Origin: Pseudaminobacter soli (ex Li et al. 2025)
Lineage (GTDB): Bacteria > Pseudomonadota > Alphaproteobacteria > Rhizobiales > Rhizobiaceae
Direction of reading: 5' to 3'
Assembly: GCF_029892515.1 (NCBI RefSeq)
Contig: NZ_JARXVF010000014.1
Location: 1 to 64,000, forward strand
DNA: 64,000 nucleotides
The translations under genes and the position numbers were made by a program. Below, one piece after another: positions 1-10,011 of this stretch; position 1 is the stretch's first letter; each line of letters opens with the position of its first letter. The notes beneath the pieces are model-generated. The model was not told where the DNA came from. It ran no database searches and saw only the letters and a list, made by a program, of their open reading frames with translations.

Positions 1-147
<147 letters not shown>

Positions 148-213
148 TAAGAACAACCGATCTGTCGCGGGCGCGGATAGACGCCCGCGCCGCGCCAGAA
201 CAAGGAAATGACG

Positions 214-522
214 ATGAACGGACAGAATATCCGCATCCGCCTCAAAGCGTTCGACCACCGGGTTCTCGATGCCTCGACGCGCGAGATCGTTTCGACGGCC
301 AAGCGCACCGGTGCCAACGTTCGCGGCCCCATTCCGCTGCCGACGCGGATTGAGAAATTCACTGTCAACCGCTCGCCGCACGTCGACAAGAAGAGCCGCG
401 AGCAGTTCGAAATGCGCACGCACAAGCGACTGCTTGATATCGTGGATCCGACCCCGCAGACCGTTGATGCTCTGATGAAGCTCGACCTGGCTGCCGGCGT
501 CGACGTCGAGATCAAGCTCTAA
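214..522 (+). CDS. rpsJ: Small ribosomal subunit protein uS10
   Basis: 102 residues beginning [16 protein letters not shown], the standard alphaproteobacterial S10. S10 sits in the head of the 30S subunit and, as NusE, also binds NusB and NusG in antitermination. There are two in-frame ATGs at 208 and 214. AAGGAA at 202-207 overlaps or abuts the first but is correctly spaced from the second, so 214 is chosen. This is the first gene of the S10 block. Confidence 0.97.
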   Translation: MNGQNIRIRLKAFDHRVLDASTREIVSTAKRTGANVRGPIPLPTRIEKFTVNRSPHVDKKSREQFEMRTHKRLLDIVDPTPQTVDALMKLDLAAGVDVEIKL

Positions 523-589
523 GGCGAGTGAAAAGAGGCGTGGAGGGGCGAAAGCCCCGACAGGGAACTCTGAAAAGGAAATTGAACCG

Positions 590-1303
590 ATGCGTTCAGG
601 TGTTATCGCACAGAAGTTGGGCATGACCCGCGTCTATAACGACGCTGGCGAGCATGTGCCCGTTACGGTTCTCCGCATGGAGAACTGCCAGGTCGTGGCG
701 CAGCGCACGAAAGAAAAGAACGGCTACTCCGCCGTTCAGCTCGGCGTCGGCCTGTCCAAGGTCAAGAATACGTCGAAGGCCATGCGCGGTCACTTCGCCG
801 CTGCCTCCGTCGAGCCGAAGGCCAAGCTTGCCGAGTTCCGCGTGTCGGACGAGAACATGCTTGACGTCGGTGCAGAGATCACGGTTGACCATTTCGTCGC
901 CGGCCAGAAGGTCGACGTCACCGGTACCAGCACCGGTAAGGGTTTCCAGGGTGTCATGAAGCGCCACAACTTCGGTGGTGGTCGCGCCTCCCACGGTAAC
1001 TCGGTGTCGCACCGTTCGCACGGTTCTACCGGTCAGCGCCAGGACCCCGGCAAGGTGTTCAAGGGCAAGAAGATGGCCGGCCACATGGGCGCCACCCGCG
1101 TCACCACTCAGAACGTCGAGGTCGTTTCCACCGACACCGATCGTGGCCTGATCCTGATCCGCGGCGCCGTTCCGGGCACCAAGGGCGCCTGGATCCTGGT
1201 CCGCGACGCGGTCAAGGAAGCGCTTCCCGAGAACGCTCCGAAGCCGGCCGGCATTCGTGCCGCGCAGAAGAATGAAGCTTCGGCCAAGGAAGGAGCCGAA
1301 TAA
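590..1303 (+). CDS. rplC: Large ribosomal subunit protein uL3
   Basis: 237 residues starting [17 protein letters not shown]3 is an early assembly protein of the 50S subunit whose extended loop reaches the peptidyl transferase centre. The loop is visible as [20 protein letters not shown] around residues 148-167. The last 25 residues are an Ala/Glu/Lys-rich tail of the kind found in rhizobial L3. AAAGGAAA lies shortly upstream of the ATG, and the stop codon overlaps the rplD start by one base (TAATG). Confidence 0.97.
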   Translation: MRSGVIAQKLGMTRVYNDAGEHVPVTVLRMENCQVVAQRTKEKNGYSAVQLGVGLSKVKNTSKAMRGHFAAASVEPKAKLAEFRVSDENMLDVGAEITVDHFVAGQKVDVTGTSTGKGFQGVMKRHNFGGGRASHGNSVSHRSHGSTGQRQDPGKVFKGKKMAGHMGATRVTTQNVEVVSTDTDRGLILIRGAVPGTKGAWILVRDAVKEALPENAPKPAGIRAAQKNEASAKEGAE

Positions 1304-1923
1304 TGGATCTCAAGATTTCTACGCTTGGCGGCGAAGATGCCGGCAAGGTGAAACTCTCCGAGGAGATTTTCGGCCTTGACCCCCGCGAGGACATTCTGCA
1401 GCGCGTCGTGCGTTGGCAGCTGGCCAAGAAGCAGCAGGGCACCCACAAGATCAAGGGCCGCGCGGAAATCGCCCGCACCGGCGCCAAGATGTACAAGCAG
1501 AAGGGTACGGGCCGCGCCCGTCACTCGTCGGCTCGCGCTCCGCAGTTCCGCGGCGGTGGCAAGGCGCACGGCCCGGTCGTTCGCAGCCATGAGCACGACC
1601 TGCCCAAGAAGGTCCGTGCCCTCGGCCTGAAGCTCGCTCTCTCGGCCAAGGCCAAGGCGTCGAACCTGATCATCATCGATGATCTGGCGATCACCGAAGC
1701 CAAGACCAAGGCGCTGGTCGCCAGCTTCGCGAAGCTCGGCCTGACCAACGCTCTGGTGATCGGCGGTGCCGAGCTTGACGTGAACTTCAAGCGCGCTGCG
1801 TCGAACATCCCGAACATCGATGTCCTGCCGATCCAGGGCATCAACGTCTACGATATTCTGCGCCGCGGCACGCTGGTCCTTTCGAAGGCCGCCGTCGAGG
1901 CCCTCGAGGAGCGCTTCAAATGA
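1303..1923 (+). CDS. rplD: Large ribosomal subunit protein uL4
   Basis: 206 residues. The basic glycine-rich loop [20 protein letters not shown] near residues 67-86 is the L4 segment that lines the peptide exit tunnel. In E. coli L4 also represses its own operon through the S10 leader. Here the block is entered from tuf and I see no leader to support that control. The start is locked by the 1-nt overlap with rplC, and the 3' end overlaps rplW by four bases (ATGA). Confidence 0.97.
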   Translation: MDLKISTLGGEDAGKVKLSEEIFGLDPREDILQRVVRWQLAKKQQGTHKIKGRAEIARTGAKMYKQKGTGRARHSSARAPQFRGGGKAHGPVVRSHEHDLPKKVRALGLKLALSAKAKASNLIIIDDLAITEAKTKALVASFAKLGLTNALVIGGAELDVNFKRAASNIPNIDVLPIQGINVYDILRRGTLVLSKAAVEALEERFK

Positions 1924-2213
1924 CGGATCTTCGCCACTATGACGTGATCGTCAGCCCGGTGATCACCGAAAAGTCGACCATGGCTTCGGAAGCCAACCAG
2001 GTCGTTTTCAATGTCGCTCGCAAGGCGACGAAGCCGGAAATCAAGGCCGCGATCGAAGCGCTGTTCAGCGTCAAGGTCACGGCGGTCAACACCCTGGTCC
2101 GCAAGGGCAAGGTGAAGCGCTTCCGTGGCACGATTGGCCAGCAGAGCGATGTCAAGAAGGCGGTTGTGACGCTGGCCGAAGGCCAGTCGATCGACGTCGC
2201 GACGGGTCTCTGA
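1920..2213 (+). CDS. rplW: Large ribosomal subunit protein uL23
   Basis: 97 residues ([20 protein letters not shown]), the usual length. L23 surrounds the tunnel exit and is the docking site for trigger factor and the signal recognition particle. The motif SPVITEKST near the N-terminus is diagnostic. Translation is coupled to rplD by the ATGA overlap. Confidence 0.97.
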   Translation: MTDLRHYDVIVSPVITEKSTMASEANQVVFNVARKATKPEIKAAIEALFSVKVTAVNTLVRKGKVKRFRGTIGQQSDVKKAVVTLAEGQSIDVATGL

Positions 2214-2235
2214 GCTAGGTCGCGAGGACAGAACA

Positions 2236-3069
2236 ATGGCACTTAAGAAATTTAAGCCGGTAACGCCTGGCACCCGTCAGCTGGTCATCGTCGACCGCTC
2301 GGGCCTTTACAAGGGCAAGCCCGTCAAGGGCTTGACCGAAGGTCTGACCAAGTCGGGCGGCCGCAACAACTACGGTCGTATTACGGCCCGCTTCATCGGC
2401 GGCGGCCACAAGCGTTCGTACCGCATCATCGACTTCAAGCGTCGCAAGCTTGACGTCGCCGGCACGGTCGAGCGTCTTGAATACGATCCGAACCGCACCG
2501 CCTTCATCGCGCTGATCAAGTACGAGGACGGCGAGCTGAGCTACATCCTTGCTCCGCAGCGTCTCCATGCAGGTGACAAGGTCATCGCCAGCGAGAGCGC
2601 CGACGTCAAGCCGGGCAACGCGATGCCGCTGTCGGCGATGCCGGTTGGCACGATCGTGCACAACATCGAGCTGAAGCCGGGCAAGGGCGGTCAGATCGCC
2701 CGTTCGGCTGGCGCCTACGCCCAGCTGGTCGGTCGTGACCAGGGCATGGCCATCCTGCGCCTCAACTCGGGTGAGCAGCGCATCGTCCATGGTTCGTGCT
2801 TCGCCACCGTTGGCGCCGTGTCCAACCCGGACCACGCCAACATCAACGACGGCAAGGCCGGCCGCACGGTCTGGCGCGGCAAGCGCCCGCACAACCGCGG
2901 CGTGACCATGAACCCGGTCGACCACCCGCACGGCGGTGGTGAAGGCCGCACCTCGGGCGGTCGCCACCCGGTCACCCCGTGGGGCAAGCCGACCAAGGGC
3001 AAGAAGACGCGGTCCAACAAGGCGACCGACAAGTTCATCGTGCGCTCGCGCCATCAGCGCAAGAGCTAA
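2236..3069 (+). CDS. rplB: Large ribosomal subunit protein uL2
   Basis: 277 residues, the largest L-protein of the block. It binds 23S rRNA domain IV, bridges the subunits and is needed for peptidyl transferase. The conserved [20 protein letters not shown] segment near residues 225-244 carries the key histidine. GAGGA shortly before ATG 2236 serves as ribosome binding site. Confidence 0.97.
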   Translation: MALKKFKPVTPGTRQLVIVDRSGLYKGKPVKGLTEGLTKSGGRNNYGRITARFIGGGHKRSYRIIDFKRRKLDVAGTVERLEYDPNRTAFIALIKYEDGELSYILAPQRLHAGDKVIASESADVKPGNAMPLSAMPVGTIVHNIELKPGKGGQIARSAGAYAQLVGRDQGMAILRLNSGEQRIVHGSCFATVGAVSNPDHANINDGKAGRTVWRGKRPHNRGVTMNPVDHPHGGGEGRTSGGRHPVTPWGKPTKGKKTRSNKATDKFIVRSRHQRKS

Positions 3070-3085
3070 AGAAAGGTAGTCTGAC

Positions 3086-3364
3086 GTGACCCGTTCAGTT
3101 TGGAAAGGCCCGTTCGTCGACGGCTTTCTGCTCAAGAAGGCAGAGAAAGTGCGCGAGGGTGGCCGCAACGAAGTGATCAAGATGTGGAGCCGTCGCTCCA
3201 CCGTCCTGCCGCAGTTTGTCGGCCTGACCTTCGGCGTCTACAACGGCCAGAAGCATATCCCGGTCTCCGTGTCCGAAGACATGGTCGGCCACAAGTTCGG
3301 TGAATTCGCTCCGACGCGGACCTACTACGGCCACGGCGCGGACAAGAAGGCGAAGAGGAAGTAA
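3086..3364 (+). CDS. rpsS: Small ribosomal subunit protein uS19 (GTG start)
   Basis: 92 residues starting [20 protein letters not shown], a full-length S19. It lies in the 30S head next to S13 and contacts the A site and subunit bridges. The start is GTG at 3086, preceded by GAAAGG at 3071-3076. No in-frame ATG fits the family start. Only two bases separate its stop from rplV. Confidence 0.96.
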   Translation: MTRSVWKGPFVDGFLLKKAEKVREGGRNEVIKMWSRRSTVLPQFVGLTFGVYNGQKHIPVSVSEDMVGHKFGEFAPTRTYYGHGADKKAKRK

Positions 3365-3366
3365 CA

Positions 3367-3756
3367 ATGGGCAAGGCCAAAGCTCCGCGCAGGCTTGCTG
3401 ACAACGAGGCACGTGCCGTTCTGCGCACGATCCGCGTCAGCCCCCAGAAGCTGAACCTGGTTGCGGCACTGATCCGCGGCAAGAAGGTCGGCACCGCGCT
3501 GTCGGATCTGGAATTTTCTCGTAAGCGCATCGCCGACACTGTCAAGAAGACGCTCGAATCGGCTATTGCGAACGCCGAGAACAATCATGACCTCGATGTC
3601 GACTCCCTCGTCGTAGCCGAGGCTTATGTCGGCAAGTCGATCGTGATGAAGCGTTTCCATGCCCGTGGCCGCGGCCGCGCCAGCCGCATCGAAAAGCCGT
3701 TTTCGCATCTCACGATCGTGGTTCGTGAAGTTGAAGAGAAAGGGGAGGCCGCCTGA
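3367..3756 (+). CDS. rplV: Large ribosomal subunit protein uL22
   Basis: 129 residues. The motif [20 protein letters not shown] near the C-terminus belongs to the beta-hairpin that reaches into the exit tunnel and is the site of macrolide-resistance changes in other bacteria. The stop codon shares its final A with the rpsC start (TGATG), so translation of rplV and rpsC is coupled. Confidence 0.97.
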   Translation: MGKAKAPRRLADNEARAVLRTIRVSPQKLNLVAALIRGKKVGTALSDLEFSRKRIADTVKKTLESAIANAENNHDLDVDSLVVAEAYVGKSIVMKRFHARGRGRASRIEKPFSHLTIVVREVEEKGEAA

Positions 3757-4472
3757 TGGGTCAGAAAATCAATCCGATCGGTCTGCGCCTCGGCATCAAC
3801 CGCACCTGGGATTCGCGTTGGTACGCGAACACCAACGAGTACGGCAAGCTGCTGCACGAAGACCTCAAGATCCGCAAGTATCTCGAGGAAGAGCTGAAGC
3901 AGGCTGCGATCTCCAAGGTTGTCATCGAGCGTCCGCACAAGAAGTGCCGCGTCACGATCCACGCCGCCCGTCCTGGCCTGATCATCGGCAAGAAGGGCGC
4001 GGACATCGAGAAGCTGCGCAAGAAGCTGACCGAGATGACGAAGGCGGAAACGCACCTCAACATCGTCGAGGTTCGCAAGCCGGAGACCGATGCCACGCTG
4101 GTCGCTCAGTCGATCGCTCAGCAGCTCGAGCGCCGCATCGCCTTCCGTCGCGCCATGAAGCGCGCCGTGCAGTCGGCCATGCGTCTCGGCGCCGAAGGCA
4201 TCCGTATCAACTGCTCGGGGCGTCTGGGTGGTGCTGAAATCGCTCGTATGGAGTGGTACCGCGAAGGTCGCGTTCCGCTGCACACGCTGCGCGCGGATGT
4301 TGACTATGGCACCGCAGAAGCTAAGACCGCCTACGGTATTTGTGGCGTGAAGGTTTGGGTGTTCAAGGGCGAGATCCTGGAGCACGACCCGATGGCTTCG
4401 GAACGCCGCGCGACCGAGGGCGATCACCAGCCGGCCCCCGAACGTGCGCCGCGCCGTCGTGAGAACGCCTGA
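3756..4472 (+). CDS. rpsC: Small ribosomal subunit protein uS3
   Basis: 238 residues. The KH domain is visible as [20 protein letters not shown] around residues 70-89, followed by the S3 C-terminal domain with [21 protein letters not shown]3 shapes the mRNA entry channel of the 30S subunit. The C-terminal tail ([12 protein letters not shown]) is basic. The gene starts inside the rplV stop. Confidence 0.97.
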   Translation: MGQKINPIGLRLGINRTWDSRWYANTNEYGKLLHEDLKIRKYLEEELKQAAISKVVIERPHKKCRVTIHAARPGLIIGKKGADIEKLRKKLTEMTKAETHLNIVEVRKPETDATLVAQSIAQQLERRIAFRRAMKRAVQSAMRLGAEGIRINCSGRLGGAEIARMEWYREGRVPLHTLRADVDYGTAEAKTAYGICGVKVWVFKGEILEHDPMASERRATEGDHQPAPERAPRRRENA

Positions 4473-4499
4473 GAAGCATAGAATTTTGGAGTAAGAACG

Positions 4500-4913
4500 A
4501 TGCTGCAGCCAAAGCGCACAAAGTTCCGGAAGCAGTTCAAGGGCCGCATCCACGGCACCGCCAAGGGCGGCACCAACCTCGATTTTGGTGGCTTTGGTCT
4601 GAAGGCGTTGGAGCCGAACCGGGTCACCGCCCGCGAGATCGAAGCGGCCCGCCGCGCGATCACGCGTGAAATGAAGCGTCAGGGTCGCGTGTGGATTCGC
4701 GTGTTCCCCGACGTTCCGGTCACCTCGAAGCCGACCGAAGTTCGTATGGGTAAGGGCAAGGGCGCTGTCGATTACTGGGCCTGCCGAATCAAGCCCGGCC
4801 GCGTGATGTTCGAGATCGACGGCGTGTCCGAGGAAGTTGCGCGTGAAGCGCTCCGCCTCGGCGCTGCCAAGCTCTCGGTCAAGACGCGCTTCGTACAGCG
4901 CATTGCCGAATAA
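4500..4913 (+). CDS. rplP: Large ribosomal subunit protein uL16
   Basis: 137 residues starting [19 protein letters not shown], typical of L16. L16 helps form the A-site side of the peptidyl transferase centre. The segment [19 protein letters not shown] near residue 83 is the conserved tRNA-facing region. GGAG at 4489-4492 precedes the ATG. Confidence 0.97.
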   Translation: MLQPKRTKFRKQFKGRIHGTAKGGTNLDFGGFGLKALEPNRVTAREIEAARRAITREMKRQGRVWIRVFPDVPVTSKPTEVRMGKGKGAVDYWACRIKPGRVMFEIDGVSEEVAREALRLGAAKLSVKTRFVQRIAE

Positions 4914-4928
4914 GGAAGGTCACGAGTC

Positions 4929-5129
4929 ATGAAAGCCGCAGAAATCCGGTCCAAGACCGCCGACCAGCTGAACGACGAACTTGGCAGCCTGAAGAAGGAG
5001 CAGTTCAACCTGCGCTTCCAGAAGGCCACCGGTCAGCTTGAGAAGACCGCCCGCGTGAAGCAGGTCCGCAAGGACATCGCGCGCATCAAGACCATCGCCG
5101 CCGAGAAATCGGCCGGCAAGAAGGCTTAA
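4929..5129 (+). CDS. rpmC: Large ribosomal subunit protein uL29
   Basis: 66 residues ([18 protein letters not shown]), an all-helical hairpin with the conserved core [21 protein letters not shown]29 sits beside L23 at the tunnel exit. AAGGAAGG lies just upstream. It is 12 nt before rpsQ. Confidence 0.96.
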   Translation: MKAAEIRSKTADQLNDELGSLKKEQFNLRFQKATGQLEKTARVKQVRKDIARIKTIAAEKSAGKKA

Positions 5130-5140
5130 GGACGAAGAAC

Positions 5141-5386
5141 ATGCCAAAGCGCATTTTGCAGGGCACTGTCGTCAGCGACAAGAACGACAAGACCGTTGTC
5201 GTGAAGGTCGAGCGCCGTTTCACGCATCCGGTCATGAAGAAGACCGTGCGTATGTCGAAGAAGTACAAGGCGCACGACGAGAACAACGCCCACAAGGTCG
5301 GCGACCAGGTGTTCATCCAGGAATCGGCTCCGATCTCCAAGGACAAGCGCTGGGTCGTCATCACCGACGCCCAGGCGTCGCAGTAA
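5141..5386 (+). CDS. rpsQ: Small ribosomal subunit protein uS17
   Basis: 81 residues with the OB-fold signature [21 protein letters not shown]17 is a primary 16S rRNA binder that nucleates the lower 30S body. It is the last gene of the classical S10 set. A 65-nt gap with a weak GGTAG/CTACC hairpin separates it from rplN. Confidence 0.96.
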   Translation: MPKRILQGTVVSDKNDKTVVVKVERRFTHPVMKKTVRMSKKYKAHDENNAHKVGDQVFIQESAPISKDKRWVVITDAQASQ

Positions 5387-5451
5387 CGAAATATTTGGAC
5401 AAGCCAGGTAGGGCCCTGCGCACTACCCATGAATAAAGAAGGCGGCCAGTC

Positions 5452-5820
5452 ATGATTCAGATGCAAACAAACCTCGACGTCGCGGACAATTCCGGCGCCC
5501 GTCGTGTCATGTGCATCAAGGTGCTGGGCGGTTCGAAGCGGAAGTACGCCTCCGTCGGCGACATCATCGTGGTGTCGATCAAGGAAGCCATTCCGCGCGG
5601 CCGCGTTAAGAAGGGTGACGTGATGAAGGCGGTCGTGGTTCGCACGGCCAAGGACATCCGTCGTCCGGACGGCAGCGTGATCCGTTTCGACAAGAACGCA
5701 GCTGTTCTCGTCGATAATAAGAAAGAGCCGATCGGCACGCGTATCTTCGGACCGGTTCCGCGCGAACTCCGCGCCAAGAACCACATGAAGATCATCTCGC
5801 TCGCGCCGGAAGTGCTGTAA
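5452..5820 (+). CDS. rplN: Large ribosomal subunit protein uL14
   Basis: 122 residues starting [20 protein letters not shown], the invariant L14 start. L14 lies at the subunit interface next to L19 and is the binding site of the silencing factor RsfS. It opens the spc-type gene set. No convincing promoter is seen in the short gap before it, so read-through from rpsQ is likely. Confidence 0.97.
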   Translation: MIQMQTNLDVADNSGARRVMCIKVLGGSKRKYASVGDIIVVSIKEAIPRGRVKKGDVMKAVVVRTAKDIRRPDGSVIRFDKNAAVLVDNKKEPIGTRIFGPVPRELRAKNHMKIISLAPEVL

Positions 5821-5832
5821 GGAGCCGGAAAA

Positions 5833-6147
5833 ATGCAGAAGATTCGCAAAGGCGACAAGGTCGTCGTCCTCGCCGGCAAGGACAAGGGCCGCTCGGGCGA
5901 AGTGCTCCGCGTGATGCCTAAGGACGACAAGGCCGTCGTGCGCGGCGTCAACATGGTGAGCCGCCACCAGAAACAGACCCAGTCCCAAGAGGGCGGGATC
6001 ATCAGCAAGGAAGCGCCGATCCATTTGTCGAACCTCGCGCTGGCCGACCCCAAGGATGGCAAGCCGACCCGCGTCGGTTTCCGTACCCAGGAAGACGGCA
6101 CCAAGGTGCGCGTCGCAAAGCGCTCGGGAGAAGTGATCAATGGCTAA
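5833..6147 (+). CDS. rplX: Large ribosomal subunit protein uL24
   Basis: 104 residues with a KOW motif at the N-terminus ([20 protein letters not shown]). L24 starts 50S assembly at the 5' end of 23S rRNA. AAGGAGCC sits 9-16 nt before the start. Its 3' end overlaps rplE by eight bases, so the two are translationally coupled. Confidence 0.97.
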   Translation: MQKIRKGDKVVVLAGKDKGRSGEVLRVMPKDDKAVVRGVNMVSRHQKQTQSQEGGIISKEAPIHLSNLALADPKDGKPTRVGFRTQEDGTKVRVAKRSGEVING

Positions 6148-6697
6148 GGCAGAGAACCAGCCCCGCCTGCGCAAGGTTTACGAAGAGACCATCCGCAAGG
6201 CGCTGTTCGAACAGTTCAAGTACGACAACGAGATGCAGATCCCGCGTCTCGAGAAGATCGTCCTGAACATGGGCGTTGGCGAAGCTACCGCTGATTCGAA
6301 GAAGCCCTCGGTTGCCGCTGCTGACCTGGCGCTCATCGCCGGTCAGAAGCCGGTCATCACCCGCGCCCGCAAGTCGATCGCCGGCTTCAAGGTGCGTGAG
6401 CAGATGCCGCTCGGCGCCAAGGTTACGCTTCGCAACGAGCGTATGTACGAGTTTCTGGACCGTCTGGTCACGATTGCGCTGCCGCGCGTTCGCGACTTCC
6501 GCGGTCTGAACCCGAAAAGCTTTGACGGCCGTGGCAATTACGCTATGGGCATCAAGGAACACATCGTGTTCCCCGAGATCAACTACGACAAGGTAGACCA
6601 GATCTGGGGTATGGACATCATCGTTTGTACGACTGCTAAGACGGACGACGAGGCCCGGGCGCTGCTCAAGGCCTTCAACTTCCCCTTCCGGCAGTAA
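6140..6697 (+). CDS. rplE: Large ribosomal subunit protein uL5
   Basis: 185 residues. L5 binds 5S rRNA in the central protuberance and contacts P-site tRNA. Conserved blocks seen are [14 protein letters not shown] near residue 35 and the C-terminal [20 protein letters not shown]. The ATG lies within the last codons of rplX in another frame, with GGGAGAAG upstream as binding site. Confidence 0.97.
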   Translation: MAKAENQPRLRKVYEETIRKALFEQFKYDNEMQIPRLEKIVLNMGVGEATADSKKPSVAAADLALIAGQKPVITRARKSIAGFKVREQMPLGAKVTLRNERMYEFLDRLVTIALPRVRDFRGLNPKSFDGRGNYAMGIKEHIVFPEINYDKVDQIWGMDIIVCTTAKTDDEARALLKAFNFPFRQ

Positions 6698-6724
6698 CGG
6701 CAGCGAGAAAAGGAAAAATCTGAA

Positions 6725-7030
6725 ATGGCAAAGACCAGCTCAGTCGAGAAGAATAACCGGCGCCGGAAGCTTGTGGACCTCAACGCTGCGAAGCGTAAGG
6801 CCCTCAAGGTCATCATCATGGACAAGAGTCTTCCGATCGAAGAGCGCTTCCGCGCTCAGCTGAAGCTCGCCGCGATGCCGCGCAATTCTTCCAAGACCCG
6901 CATCCGCAATCGTTGCGAGGTCACCGGCCGTCCGCGCGCCTATTATCGCAAACTGAAGATGTCGCGCATTGCATTGCGCGAACTCGGCTCGCTGGGCGCA
7001 GTGCCCGGTCTGGTCAAGTCGAGCTGGTAA
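6725..7030 (+). CDS. rpsN: Small ribosomal subunit protein uS14 (zinc-independent form)
   Basis: 101 residues, the long form of S14. It has only one cysteine ([17 protein letters not shown]) and lacks the CxxC-x12-CxxC zinc ribbon of the short form, so it needs no zinc. S14 is a late-assembling protein of the 30S head. GAAAAGGAAAA precedes the start. Confidence 0.96.
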   Translation: MAKTSSVEKNNRRRKLVDLNAAKRKALKVIIMDKSLPIEERFRAQLKLAAMPRNSSKTRIRNRCEVTGRPRAYYRKLKMSRIALRELGSLGAVPGLVKSSW

Positions 7031-7042
7031 GGAGCACACGCT

Positions 7043-7441
7043 ATGTCTCTAAGTGATCCTCTCGGCGATATGCTGACCCGCATCCGCAACGCCTACGGCC
7101 GCAAGAAGACCAAGGTTTCGACCCCGGCTTCCCGTCTGCGCGCCCGCGTTCTGGAAGTCCTCAAGGCGGAAGGCTATATCCGCGACTACAGCCAGGTCGA
7201 CTTCGGCAATGGCAAGTCGGAAATCGAGATCGAACTGAAGTACTACGATGGCGCACCGGTCATCCGCGAGATCGCTCGCGTTTCCAAGCCGGGCCGTCGC
7301 GTCTACGTTTCGGTCAAGTCGATCCCGCACGTGGCCAATGGCCTCGGCATCTCGATCCTGTCGACGCCGAAGGGCGTGATGGCGGACCATGAAGCGCGCG
7401 AACAGAACGTTGGCGGGGAAATCCTCTGCCAGGTGTTCTGA
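7043..7441 (+). CDS. rpsH: Small ribosomal subunit protein uS8
   Basis: 132 residues starting [21 protein letters not shown]8 is a primary binder of 16S helix 21 and, in E. coli, the translational repressor of the spc operon. The C-terminal signature [20 protein letters not shown] is intact. The gene is 12 nt behind rpsN with GGAG before ATG. Confidence 0.97.
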   Translation: MSLSDPLGDMLTRIRNAYGRKKTKVSTPASRLRARVLEVLKAEGYIRDYSQVDFGNGKSEIEIELKYYDGAPVIREIARVSKPGRRVYVSVKSIPHVANGLGISILSTPKGVMADHEAREQNVGGEILCQVF

Positions 7442-7479
7442 TCCGGCGAGCATAAGACAGAAAGAACGAGGACAAAAAC

Positions 7480-8013
7480 ATGTCTCGTATTGGCAAGAAA
7501 CCCGTTCAGGTGCCCGCCGGCGTGACTGCAACCGTCAGCGGTCAGACCGTCACCGCCAAGGGCCCGAAGGGCGAGCTGCAGTTCGTCGTCAACGATGAAG
7601 TGCTCGTCAAGTTCGAGGACGGCGAAATCGCCGTCCAGCCGCGTGACGACTCGAAGGAAGCACGCTCCAAGTGGGGCATGTCGCGTACCCAGATCGTCAA
7701 CATCCTGACCGGTGTGAAGGACGGCTTCGAAAAGAAGCTCGAGATCAGCGGCGTCGGTTACCGTGCCGCGCTGCAGGGCAAGAACCTGCAGCTCGCGCTC
7801 GGCTTCTCCCACGACGTTGTCTACCAGACGCCGGAAGGCATCACCATCACCGTGCCGAAGCCGACCGAAATCATCGTGTCCGGCATCGACAAGCAGGCGG
7901 TTGGCCAGGTCGCGGCTGAAATCCGCGAGTACCGTGGCCCCGAACCCTACAAGGGCAAGGGCGTCAAGTACGCTGGCGAGACGATCGTCCGCAAAGAAGG
8001 CAAGAAGAAGTAA
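7480..8013 (+). CDS. rplF: Large ribosomal subunit protein uL6
   Basis: 177 residues built of two repeated domains. The start [15 protein letters not shown] and the C-terminal [18 protein letters not shown] are family hallmarks. L6 lies near the factor-binding site of the 50S subunit. GAACGAGGAC upstream is the likely ribosome binding site. Confidence 0.97.
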   Translation: MSRIGKKPVQVPAGVTATVSGQTVTAKGPKGELQFVVNDEVLVKFEDGEIAVQPRDDSKEARSKWGMSRTQIVNILTGVKDGFEKKLEISGVGYRAALQGKNLQLALGFSHDVVYQTPEGITITVPKPTEIIVSGIDKQAVGQVAAEIREYRGPEPYKGKGVKYAGETIVRKEGKKK

Positions 8014-8103
8014 TAGTAAGCCGCGGTGCTCGGTCGCGGGAGGCGATTTTATTCGCCTACCGCACATGGCCGTGCCCGTTTCAGAAGGCAAGGAACAACT
8101 ACA

Positions 8104-8463
8104 ATGGCTTCCAAGGAATCCACCCAGCGCCGCGCCGCGCGCATTCGTCGTCAGCTCAAGAAGGTCTCCGGCGATCGTCTGCGTCTGTCGGTTCATCGTT
8201 CGTCGAAGCACATCTACGCTCAGCTCATCGATGATTCGAAGGGCCACACCGTTGCCGCTGCATCGACCCTCGAGGCAGAACTCAAGGGCTCGCTGAAGAC
8301 CGGCGCCGACACCGCTGCCGCTGCCGCCGTAGGCAAGCTGGTTGCCGAGCGCGCGCTCAAGGCCGGCGCCAAGGAAGTGGTCTTCGACCGCGGACCGTAC
8401 ATCTATCACGGCCGCGTCAAGGCTCTTGCCGACGCCGCTCGTGAGGCTGGCCTCAGCTTCTAA
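8104..8463 (+). CDS. rplR: Large ribosomal subunit protein uL18
   Basis: 119 residues from ATG 8104 ([20 protein letters not shown]). The frame stays open further 5', but the family starts here and AAGGAA at 8090-8095 fits this ATG. L18 binds 5S rRNA together with L5. The conserved C-terminal region [20 protein letters not shown] is present. Confidence 0.96.
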   Translation: MASKESTQRRAARIRRQLKKVSGDRLRLSVHRSSKHIYAQLIDDSKGHTVAAASTLEAELKGSLKTGADTAAAAAVGKLVAERALKAGAKEVVFDRGPYIYHGRVKALADAAREAGLSF

Positions 8464-8476
8464 GGACTGGGATCTT

Positions 8477-8557
8477 GACGAGGCGCGCGGCGCCTCGTCG
8501 CACGATCAGCAGTTGCAATAAATCCGGCGACGTTATAGACGCCGGATTTCAATTTTT
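8477..8557 (+). promoter_or_regulatory. Two strong hairpins between rplR and rpsE, the second terminator-like
   Basis: The 130-nt gap holds a perfect 10-bp stem with a 3-nt loop (GACGAGGCGC at 8477-8486 pairing with 8490-8499). It is followed by a second 10-bp stem (AAATCCGGCG at 8520-8529 with 8540-8549) and then CAATTTTT. The second resembles an intrinsic terminator inside an essential operon. It could reduce or regulate downstream transcription, or mark RNA processing; function is inferred only. Confidence 0.6.
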
Positions 8558-8593
8558 AACCCGTGCTTCCGGAAAAGAACAAGGATCAGGAAA

Positions 8594-9163
8594 ATGGCAC
8601 AAGAACGTAGGGACGGCGGTCGCGATCGCGGCCGTGATCGCGAAGAGCGCGAAAGCGAATTCGTCGATAAGCTCGTTCACATCAACCGCGTCGCCAAGGT
8701 GGTCAAGGGTGGCCGTCGTTTTGGCTTCGCTGCTCTCGTCGTCGTCGGCGACCAGAAGGGCCGCGTCGGCTTCGGCCACGGCAAGGCTCGCGAAGTGCCG
8801 GAGGCTATCCGCAAGGCCACCGAAGCTGCCAAGCGCGACATGATCTTCGTGCCGCTGCGCTCGGGCCGCACGCTGCATCACGACGTTGAAGGCCGCCACG
8901 GCGCTGGCCGCGTCCTGCTGCGCACTGCCAAGCCCGGTACCGGTATCATCGCCGGTGGTCCGATGCGCGCTGTCTTCGAGACGCTCGGCATGCACGACGT
9001 CGTTGCGAAGTCCATGGGTTCGTCGAACCCGTACAACATGGTTCGCGCAACCTTCGACGCCCTCAAGAGCCAGATGCATCCGAAGGATGTCGCTGCTCAG
9101 CGTGGCATCAAGTACTCGGCCCTCCAGGCCCGTCGCGGCGCAGCCGTTGCGGCCGACGAATAA
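8594..9163 (+). CDS. rpsE: Small ribosomal subunit protein uS5
   Basis: 189 residues. The double-stranded RNA-binding-like domain starts at [20 protein letters not shown] and the second domain holds [21 protein letters not shown]5 acts in decoding accuracy and mRNA unwinding at the entry tunnel. AAGGATCAGGAAA precedes the ATG. It follows an unusually long, hairpin-rich gap after rplR. Confidence 0.97.
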   Translation: MAQERRDGGRDRGRDREERESEFVDKLVHINRVAKVVKGGRRFGFAALVVVGDQKGRVGFGHGKAREVPEAIRKATEAAKRDMIFVPLRSGRTLHHDVEGRHGAGRVLLRTAKPGTGIIAGGPMRAVFETLGMHDVVAKSMGSSNPYNMVRATFDALKSQMHPKDVAAQRGIKYSALQARRGAAVAADE

Positions 9164-9187
9164 GCCTGACGGGGAAGGATTACGACA

Positions 9188-9385
9188 ATGGCAAAGAACG
9201 CTAACAAGACCATCACGGTCGAGCAGATCGGCAGCCCGATCCGCCGTCCGCAGGAACAGCGCGCAACGCTGATCGGCCTCGGCCTCAACAAGATGCATCG
9301 TCGCCGCACGCTCGAGGACACTCCGTCTGTGCGCGGCATGATCGCCACCGTGGCTCATCTCGTCCGCGTCGTCGACGAGAAGTAA
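9188..9385 (+). CDS. rpmD: Large ribosomal subunit protein uL30
   Basis: 65 residues, the normal size. The motif [20 protein letters not shown] is the L30 core. L30 is a small peripheral protein of the 50S subunit that is absent from some bacteria. It lies between rpsE and rplO with short spacers, each with a clear ribosome binding site. Confidence 0.96.
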   Translation: MAKNANKTITVEQIGSPIRRPQEQRATLIGLGLNKMHRRRTLEDTPSVRGMIATVAHLVRVVDEK

Positions 9386-9406
9386 GCCGGACGCAGGAGA
9401 AGAACG

Positions 9407-9880
9407 ATGAAACTCAACGAACTGCGTGACAACGAAGGCGCCACTCACTCGAAGAAGCGCCTTGGTCGTGGTATCGGCTCGGGCTCGGGCAAGACCGGTG
9501 GCCGCGGCGTCAAGGGTCAGAAGTCCCGTTCGGGCGTCGCGATCAATGGCTTCGAGGGTGGCCAGATGCCGCTCTATCGTCGCCTGCCGAAGCGCGGCTT
9601 CACCAACATCTTCGCGAAGGAATTCGTGACGGTGTCGCTGGGCCGCATCCAGGCTGCGATCGACGCCAACAAGCTCGACGCCAAGGAGACCGTGACGGCT
9701 GAAGTCCTGGTCAACGCCGGCGTGATTCGCCGCGCCAAGGACGGCGTCCGCCTCCTGAGCGACGGCGAGCTGAAGGCAAAGGTCTCCTTCGATCTGGCCG
9801 GCGCCTCCAAGGCTGCCGTCGAGAAGGTCGAGAAGGCCGGCGGCTCGGTGAAGCTGCCTGAGGCGGCTTCCGCCGAATAA
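9407..9880 (+). CDS. rplO: Large ribosomal subunit protein uL15
   Basis: 157 residues. The N-terminal [20 protein letters not shown] (residues 21-40) is the glycine/basic extension that threads into 23S rRNA, and [17 protein letters not shown] follows. L15 is a late 50S assembly protein. It is the last ribosomal gene before secY. Confidence 0.97.
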   Translation: MKLNELRDNEGATHSKKRLGRGIGSGSGKTGGRGVKGQKSRSGVAINGFEGGQMPLYRRLPKRGFTNIFAKEFVTVSLGRIQAAIDANKLDAKETVTAEVLVNAGVIRRAKDGVRLLSDGELKAKVSFDLAGASKAAVEKVEKAGGSVKLPEAASAE

Positions 9881-9892
9881 CAATCCGTGATC

Positions 9893-9982
9893 AAGCGGCT
9901 GCCCAGTAGGGTGGCCGCTTGCATCTTTACCGCCCGAAGCCTATTTCGAGGCTTCGTCGACACGTGCCCGCCTCGTGCGGGC
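9893..9982 (+). promoter_or_regulatory. Three consecutive hairpins upstream of secY
   Basis: The 131-nt rplO-secY gap contains stems AAGCGGC (9893-9899 with 9914-9920), CGAAGCCT (9935-9942 with 9949-9956) and GCCCGC (9966-9971 with 9977-9982). The last is followed by only TTT, so none is a convincing terminator. They may be RNA-processing or attenuation structures that set the SecY level apart from the ribosomal proteins. Confidence 0.45.
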
Positions 9983-10011
9983 TTTCGAACGTGAGCTAGC
10001 GGAGAATTTGC

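Noticed and set aside
148-213. S10-leader type L4 control site before rpsJ
   Set aside because: The tuf-rpsJ gap is only 66 nt and its hairpin is short; no resemblance to the E. coli leader.
2215-3201. Long minus-strand open frame opposite rplB
   Set aside because: It is the mirror of a highly conserved ribosomal protein gene in high-GC DNA; no family resemblance and no ribosome binding site.
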